From the NCBI GenBank assembly GCA_021604585.1, contig BQJG01000012.1, forward strand, positions 1 to 59,008: a DNA stretch of 59,008 nucleotides. The letters are read 5' to 3'. The notes below the pieces were generated by a model, which did no database searches, was not told the origin of the DNA, and saw nothing but the letters and a program-made list of their open reading frames with translations. Each line of letters starts with the position of its first letter. Position 1 is the stretch's first letter. The translations under genes were made by a program, and so were the position numbers. This document shows positions 54,563-59,008 of this stretch, piece after piece. This DNA is from Hyphococcus sp. (GTDB lineage: Bacteria > Pseudomonadota > Alphaproteobacteria > Caulobacterales > Parvularculaceae).

Positions 54563-55272
54563 CGGGCGCGCTCCGAGCCGAGAAGCTCCAATATCGTTTC
54601 CACTTCATTGAGTTGCCGCAGCGCCAGTTGTTCTCCCGACACGGCCCAGAGGAGCGCCATTTGAACATCATAATCTGCGTTTTTCAGAATTTCCCAGTCA
54701 TATCCTTCGATGCCGCCATCGGGGTCTTTCGTGACTTCAAGGTCACTAGATATTCGGATCGCCTGGGCAAACAGAGAGCTTCTTCCAACGATTGGATCAC
54801 TAAACATCGGAAGGGCGAACTGATATAGCTCTACCGCTTGTCCATACCGGCTAAGGGCGCGGCGCAGTTCTGGATCCGACAGCGTGGACAGCCTGCCTGC
54901 TGAACTGGCCTCGACATAGGATACGGGCGGCGAGGGAAGCCGGGGTATATTCGATGTCTTATTCAACAGCGCAATGATCGCCTCACTATCCGTGGGCGGA
55001 ACGTCGGTTCTGACGATGTCCAGGAGTTTCGATACGCACCCGGCAAGGGTGTTGAGGGATTGAATCCTGTCGGAGAGTTGAGTCTCCAGCTCAACAAAGT
55101 CCTGTTCCAGGGCTGTTCGCAACTCCGCTTCGATACGATCAGCCGAACGGGCTTCATTCCAGTTATTGACTTGTAGACCGATGAAGACACCAAACACGAC
55201 GATCATGGTTTCGACAAAAACCGTGAACCAGTCCTGCTTGCGGAAGGCTTGCGTGATGCGGCGAAGGATCAT
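54559..55272 (-). CDS. Array copy 15 (head C, shortest)
   Basis: 237 residues, the shortest copy. Type C head (ITQAFRKQDWFTVFVETMIV). Central motif SYVEASSAGRLSTLSDPELR. One cysteine (LAGCVSK). The tail has no clear partner class in the window. Confidence 0.83.
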   Translation of the reverse strand: MILRRITQAFRKQDWFTVFVETMIVVFGVFIGLQVNNWNEARSADRIEAELRTALEQDFVELETQLSDRIQSLNTLAGCVSKLLDIVRTDVPPTDSEAIIALLNKTSNIPRLPSPPVSYVEASSAGRLSTLSDPELRRALSRYGQAVELYQFALPMFSDPIVGRSSLFAQAIRISSDLEVTKDPDGGIEGYDWEILKNADYDVQMALLWAVSGEQLALRQLNEVETILELLGSERAR

Positions 55273-56045
55273 TATTCGGGTTCCTCTCCGGACAGAGCGT
55301 TGAGGATTTGCTCAAGCTGGAAAATATTGCCGGCATTGTTGACCTGAACCGACGCGACCATGGAATATTGATAGCGCAGCCATTCGCGAATGTCGGCTGA
55401 GGCCGTCAGCGCCTGCGCCGTTTCGCTTATCATTGATGGATCGACATCCAGATTGCAGTCGGTCACGAAACCGACAATGACCTGCTTGTCGTCATACACA
55501 TCGCTACAGCCTTCACGCATGGAGGTTTGCACGGCCAAGGGAATGAGCGAACGAACCGTTCGTCTGTACGGCGTGTCCTGCAACCGCGCATTGGTGTCTT
55601 CATTGCCGTCCTGAAACCGATAATATTCTGACAATCCGCCTTCCAGGGCGGCGTCCGGAAGCAGGCCCAGATCCCCCGATGAGACGATCTGGTCCCAGGT
55701 CGCACGTTGCGATGGGTTGCTGCTGAACTCGCTCGCCCGGTAGGCGGCGACGACCAGCGTTTGCGGGTCCGGGGCAGGGGTCGTGAGCAGCCGGTCGGTC
55801 GTCTTGATGCTTTCGGTCACGGCCGCGTAATAGCTGGTCATCGTGCGCGCCGCCGCGAGATCCTGTTCAAGGTCAGCGACGAGGCGGACGGTGTAATCCC
55901 TGCCACGCTCGCGATCGACGCGCGCCTCATTCCAGTTGTTAACCTGCAAACCGAGAAACACGCCCATGACGACGATCATGGTCTCGACGAGAACCGTGAA
56001 CCAGTCCTGCTTGCGGAAAGCTTGCGTGATGCGGCGGAGGATCAT
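55272..56045 (-). CDS. Array copy 16 (head C, tail I)
   Basis: 257 residues. The tail is a close sibling of copy 4 in length and motif order (DLEQDLAAARTM, AAYRASEFSSNP, WDQIVSSGDLGLLP, REGCSDVY, VTDCNLD, YSMVASVQVNN), but the head is type C like its neighbour copy 15. This is the clearest head/tail mismatch in the array. Confidence 0.88.
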   Translation of the reverse strand: MILRRITQAFRKQDWFTVLVETMIVVMGVFLGLQVNNWNEARVDRERGRDYTVRLVADLEQDLAAARTMTSYYAAVTESIKTTDRLLTTPAPDPQTLVVAAYRASEFSSNPSQRATWDQIVSSGDLGLLPDAALEGGLSEYYRFQDGNEDTNARLQDTPYRRTVRSLIPLAVQTSMREGCSDVYDDKQVIVGFVTDCNLDVDPSMISETAQALTASADIREWLRYQYSMVASVQVNNAGNIFQLEQILNALSGEEPE

Positions 56046-56782
56046 TGGCGGGTCCGATTTTTCAGCGCTGCGGCACCGAGATGTTTTTCAAGAAGGGCGT
56101 CTAATTCAACGCTCCGATCGACAATAGCCATTGATACGGTTTGCCAGTCCTTTTGCATATCGATGACTTCAACCATTGCGTTGATGAGCTCACGATCTTG
56201 GCAGAGTTCAGTTAGATCGTACTCCATCAATACCGGTTTCCCCGTCGCGTCCGTAGAAAGTTGAACACGCTCCCAGATTATAAGATCAACTACCGCCAAA
56301 CTATCTCGAATGCGCGGAACGTTTCGGTGGAAATTTTCGATCTCCGTAAAAAATCCAGCGATCGACTTTTTCAAATCGTCATCTTCCAGCGCGGCGAGCG
56401 CTCCCGACGACAGCATTTCATTATAAGTGGCGTCACGCACCTGAAAGCCCACCGTATTTTGATACTGTGTGAATGTGCGGTCAAAATCCTCCCGGGTCGC
56501 GCTCTCCGGCGAACATGTTTCTATCGCCCGCAGCACGCTGATCATTGAATCTTGCAGGCCAGCGGCGATTGCGCGAGGACGATCAAGACTCTCATTGATC
56601 GCGACAACATCCTGTTTCAAGGCAATGAGGTAGGCTTTCTCCCGGGCTTGCGAGTTTCGATCGTCGTTCCAGTTGTTGACCTGCAAGCCGACAAACACGC
56701 CGACAACAACGATCAGGAAATCGAGGGCGATGGCGGTCCATTCCTGTTTGCGGAAATGGGCGATGACGCGGCGGAGGATCAT
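56042..56782 (-). CDS. Array copy 17 (head A, tail III)
   Basis: 246 residues. Class III tail shared with copy 7: IETCSPES, TYNEMLSSGALAALEDDDLK, MEYDLTELCQDRELINA. Head A. Four-base junctions on both sides. Confidence 0.85.
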   Translation of the reverse strand: MILRRVIAHFRKQEWTAIALDFLIVVVGVFVGLQVNNWNDDRNSQAREKAYLIALKQDVVAINESLDRPRAIAAGLQDSMISVLRAIETCSPESATREDFDRTFTQYQNTVGFQVRDATYNEMLSSGALAALEDDDLKKSIAGFFTEIENFHRNVPRIRDSLAVVDLIIWERVQLSTDATGKPVLMEYDLTELCQDRELINAMVEVIDMQKDWQTVSMAIVDRSVELDALLEKHLGAAALKNRTRQ

Positions 56783-57594
56783 GGGCGGCGATCTCCAGAA
56801 ATTCGGGCATCCGAATGTGACGCATCTTGGGCGATCTCTCCCTTAAGCAGTTCCAAAGACCGCTCAATCACAAAGATGTCGCCTTTCAGATTGCTGCGAA
56901 CACCGGAAAGCGCCGCGATGTGCAAGGTTAGATCAGGAATTAACTGATCGTCGGATTTCAAAATGTTCGCGGCGGCGGCAATATCTTCATCTGACACATC
57001 AATGATGCAGTCTTCCACAAAACCGAGGACTCTTCCGTCATTCCCAAAGATGTCGCTGCATCCCGCGCGAATCGCCGCTTGAACATGAAACGGAATGACG
57101 CTGCGAACATGCGTGCGCAATCTCGAATTGGAAAGCTCCCCTCTTGCCTGTTCCGCGAGATCGACGCCGTAATAAAGGTTCAACCCATCCTGAACAGCAG
57201 CGCGCGGCAACAGCCCTATTTCACCCGATGAAACGATTTCGTCCCACGTCGCCCGAGTTTGCGCGTCATAGGCAATTTCAGTAGACCGATAGGTATGAAC
57301 GAGGAGCGAGCGGTCGTCTTGAATTGGCGCATTCAGCAATTCTATCGCCCGGATGGCGCTGTCGTTCACAGTGTCATAGTAGGCTAGACGACTGGTCCGA
57401 GTTTGATAATCGAAAGACAGATCTTCGATCAATCGTTGAACAAAGACTTTGCCTCGTTGCGCGTCCGCTTGCTTTGCATTCCAGTTGTTGACCTGCAAGC
57501 CGACAAACACGCCGACCACGACGATGACGAAGTCGAGCGCAATGGCGGTCCATTCCTGTTTCTTAAAATGCGCGATGACGCGGCGGAGGATCAT
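56779..57594 (-). CDS. Array copy 18 (head A, tail I, longest)
   Basis: 271 residues, the longest copy. Class I tail: HTYRSTEI, WDEIVSSGEIGLLPRAAV, RAGCSDIFG, VEDCIID. The extra length is a polar C-terminal extension (QDASHSDARISGDRRP) that is absent from copies 4 and 16. The head is the HFKKQEW variant, like copy 2. Confidence 0.85.
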   Translation of the reverse strand: MILRRVIAHFKKQEWTAIALDFVIVVVGVFVGLQVNNWNAKQADAQRGKVFVQRLIEDLSFDYQTRTSRLAYYDTVNDSAIRAIELLNAPIQDDRSLLVHTYRSTEIAYDAQTRATWDEIVSSGEIGLLPRAAVQDGLNLYYGVDLAEQARGELSNSRLRTHVRSVIPFHVQAAIRAGCSDIFGNDGRVLGFVEDCIIDVSDEDIAAAANILKSDDQLIPDLTLHIAALSGVRSNLKGDIFVIERSLELLKGEIAQDASHSDARISGDRRP

Positions 57595-58364
57595 TTTCGC
57601 TTCTCCGGGCTCGCGTCATTCCACAAGCTTTCGCCGGTCCGGCGCTCGATGATAGTCATCACCGATTGCGCGTCGGCCTCAATCGACTGACTTCGCGACA
57701 GCAGCCGCGCCTCGATGGCCGCCATATTGGAAAGACTGTCTTCAAGGCCCGGGCGCTCTCGCGCCGCCTCAAGAATGGCGTGCGCTGTTGTCGCGCTAAC
57801 CTCGAGCGCCTCATTACGGACGATGCGTCTTTCCATTTCCCTGGAAATCAGCCCTTTGAATATCGTCTTATATTCGTATTGCATGTTGCGCAGCAAACTG
57901 TCCCATTGGGCCTCGCGATCGTCAGCCGCGTAATAATCGAGGATGGCGTTACGCATTTCCTCGTCGCGGAGCAGGCTCAGATTACCTGTGCTCACCACTT
58001 CGTTGAGCGTTCGGCGCGAAATTCTGGGGAAGTTCGCGTAACCGGCGCGGGCAACCGACATCGCCAGATAGTCGGGATCGTCAATAACAAAATCGGGATC
58101 GGCTAGCGCCGCCGCCAGATAATCGCCATGCGCATCGTTACGTCTCGTATATTCTGCGACCTCTCTCGCCATGGCGATGTCGCCTCGAAGGTCGCCGGCG
58201 AACTGGATGTAGTAATGGCGCTCCAATTCCCGATCCGCGCGCGCCGCGTTCCAGTTGTTGACCTGCAAGCCGACAAACACGCCGACGACGACGATCAGGA
58301 AATCGAGCCCGATGGCCGTCCATTCCTGCTTGCGGAAGTGAGCGATGACGCGGCGCAGGATCAT
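57591..58364 (-). CDS. Array copy 19 (head A, single tail)
   Basis: 257 residues. Head type A (WTAIGLDFLIVVVGVF). The tail is cysteine-free with central motif TLNEVVSTGNLSLLRDEEMR followed by NAILDYYAADD. It contains a basic helical stretch (ISREMERRIVRNEA). Four-base junctions on both sides. Confidence 0.84.
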   Translation of the reverse strand: MILRRVIAHFRKQEWTAIGLDFLIVVVGVFVGLQVNNWNAARADRELERHYYIQFAGDLRGDIAMAREVAEYTRRNDAHGDYLAAALADPDFVIDDPDYLAMSVARAGYANFPRISRRTLNEVVSTGNLSLLRDEEMRNAILDYYAADDREAQWDSLLRNMQYEYKTIFKGLISREMERRIVRNEALEVSATTAHAILEAARERPGLEDSLSNMAAIEARLLSRSQSIEADAQSVMTIIERRTGESLWNDASPEKRK

Positions 58365-59008
58365 TTCAGCTTATCCACGCGGTCGATCAGCGATTGCGCC
58401 CGGCCAAGATCGAAACCGACAAGCTCCACCGCGAGCCGCTGGGTATCGACCCAATATCGCAACGCATCAACAATTGCCTGATCCGATGCGACTTGTTCGA
58501 GAACTTCCTGCAAATCCGAGATTCCTTCCGGCGGCGGGCAATCGATAAATTCCTGAACGCCCGCAGCCTGTTTGAAACAGGCCTGCCAATAATATCGCAA
58601 GATATCGGACCGGACGCGGCCGCGCACCATTTCCCGATATTCCGGCAGCAGATGATAGGGGCCGAGGCCGCTCCGCCGCGATATGACCTGAACGTAATAA
58701 TCCGCCAGCGCATTCCGCAAGCCGGGATCGCGAATCAGCCGTAACTCGCCGGCGCTCCGTAATTCAGAATAAGTCGAATCAACGAAGGTGAACTGCCAGG
58801 ACTGGCTTGCGTTGAGAAACGCCCGGAGAATTTTCCACTGCGGTGCATCCTGCAGGTCGCCCGTTTCCGCATAGCGGATAGCGGCATACCCTTCTTCTGC
58901 AACCTGCTCCCAGAATTCTCTGTGCCCGCTCAATTCTTTCATGTCCACGGTGAGATCGGCGCGAATGCGCGACAGATACTCCTGCGACCGCTCGCGTTCC
59001 GCGCGCGC
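58361..59008 (-). CDS. Array copy 20 (tail II, 5' end outside the window)
   Basis: The frame is open to the window edge with no stop: before the GTG at 58948 it reads ERERSQEYLSRIRADLTV, which lines up with the region just after the head in the other copies, so the real start lies beyond 59008. About 215 residues are visible. Class II tail: FLNASQSW, TYSELRSAGELRLIRDPGLR, EYREMVRGRV, two cysteines (QACFKQA; FIDCPPP). Confidence 0.85.
   Translation of the reverse strand, partial: ARAERERSQEYLSRIRADLTVDMKELSGHREFWEQVAEEGYAAIRYAETGDLQDAPQWKILRAFLNASQSWQFTFVDSTYSELRSAGELRLIRDPGLRNALADYYVQVISRRSGLGPYHLLPEYREMVRGRVRSDILRYYWQACFKQAAGVQEFIDCPPPEGISDLQEVLEQVASDQAIVDALRYWVDTQRLAVELVGFDLGRAQSLIDRVDKLK

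Larger units (their letters stand above)
43965..59008 (-). repeat. Tandem array of 20 paralogous single-pass membrane proteins with no gaps
   Basis: Twenty consecutive minus-strand genes, each about 714-816 bases, make up the whole of this span; copy 20 runs past the window edge, so the promoter and possibly more copies lie outside. Nineteen junctions are visible: 13 overlap by four bases (ATGA) and 6 by one base (TAATG); none has a spacer. The first 120 or so bases of each complete gene are a conserved direct repeat: MILRR or MLLRR start, an Asp or Glu before the membrane segment, and a Gln-Val-Asn-Trp-Asn end. The remaining 200 residues diverge strongly. The head recalls the DUF6090-like type of protein known from Bacteroidota (name from memory). 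Function unknown. Confidence 0.93.

Noticed and set aside
43965..59008. Regular 120-base repeats every 750 bases as a CRISPR, integron or transposon array
   Set aside because: The repeats are the 5' coding ends of in-frame genes. Unit length, lack of attC-like sites, transposase, integrase or terminal repeats argue against mobile or CRISPR origin.
43965..59008. Recurrent short plus-strand reading frames across each array head
   Set aside because: They are the antisense of the conserved head block and recur only because the block recurs. They lack ribosome sites and family matches.

Overview
This window is high-GC, dense DNA that looks like an alphaproteobacterial chromosome, possibly Caulobacterales, Parvularculales or a relative. 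Pointers are two DUF2336 proteins, a DUF1491 protein, a CtrA-type TTAA-N7-TTAA site and an ECF-sigma/kinase pair. I cannot name the genus. No rRNA, tRNA, IS element, prophage or CRISPR array was seen.

Layout. 1-2830: end of an ExbB/ExbD-TonB energy-transduction operon with a TPR protein, closed by a clear terminator. 2888-6223: a small lipoprotein, a DUF2336 protein, and an orphan ParA with an overlapping ribbon-helix-helix partner. 6220-9060: YcxB-like membrane protein, AraC regulator and a divergent lipoprotein with a perfect palindrome in the control region. 9061-12342: a structure-rich gap, then an ECF sigma factor overlapping a membrane-anchored TPR kinase. 12603-20809: an 11-gene Mrp-type cation/proton antiporter operon with three antiporter-like subunits, a detached MbhD/MbhE subunit, an enlarged MrpC and two small unknown membrane proteins. 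20952-34657: a DnaA-domain-IV protein, SufE, tautomerase, GST/HxlR, an esterase, two histidine kinases, DUF1491, DUF2336, an SH3 lipoprotein, an FkbM methyltransferase, and MAPEG and VOC proteins. 34846-43862: YHS protein, AraC regulators, an iron/heme locus (DUF6607 protein, Fur-like palindrome, TonB-dependent receptor, cytochrome b561-like protein) and a class A penicillin-binding protein.

43965-59008 (right edge) is the striking region: 20 consecutive minus-strand paralogues of about 240-270 residues, joined head to tail with 1- or 4-base overlaps and no intergenic base. The last copy runs off the window. Each complete copy has a nearly constant head of about 40 residues (basic cytoplasmic stretch plus one membrane segment ending in a QVxNWN-like motif) and a highly divergent tail of about 200 residues predicted to be periplasmic. 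All tails share a central [STA]G motif, and 12 of 20 have exactly two cysteines. Heads fall into three types and tails into at least five recurring classes, and in four of the five classes the same tail type occurs with different heads. This suggests an array that grows by duplication, exchanges parts at the conserved junction block and diversifies its exported domains. The function is unknown; I treat this as the candidate undescribed system. Below, copies are numbered 1 (leftmost, promoter-distal) to 20 (right edge).
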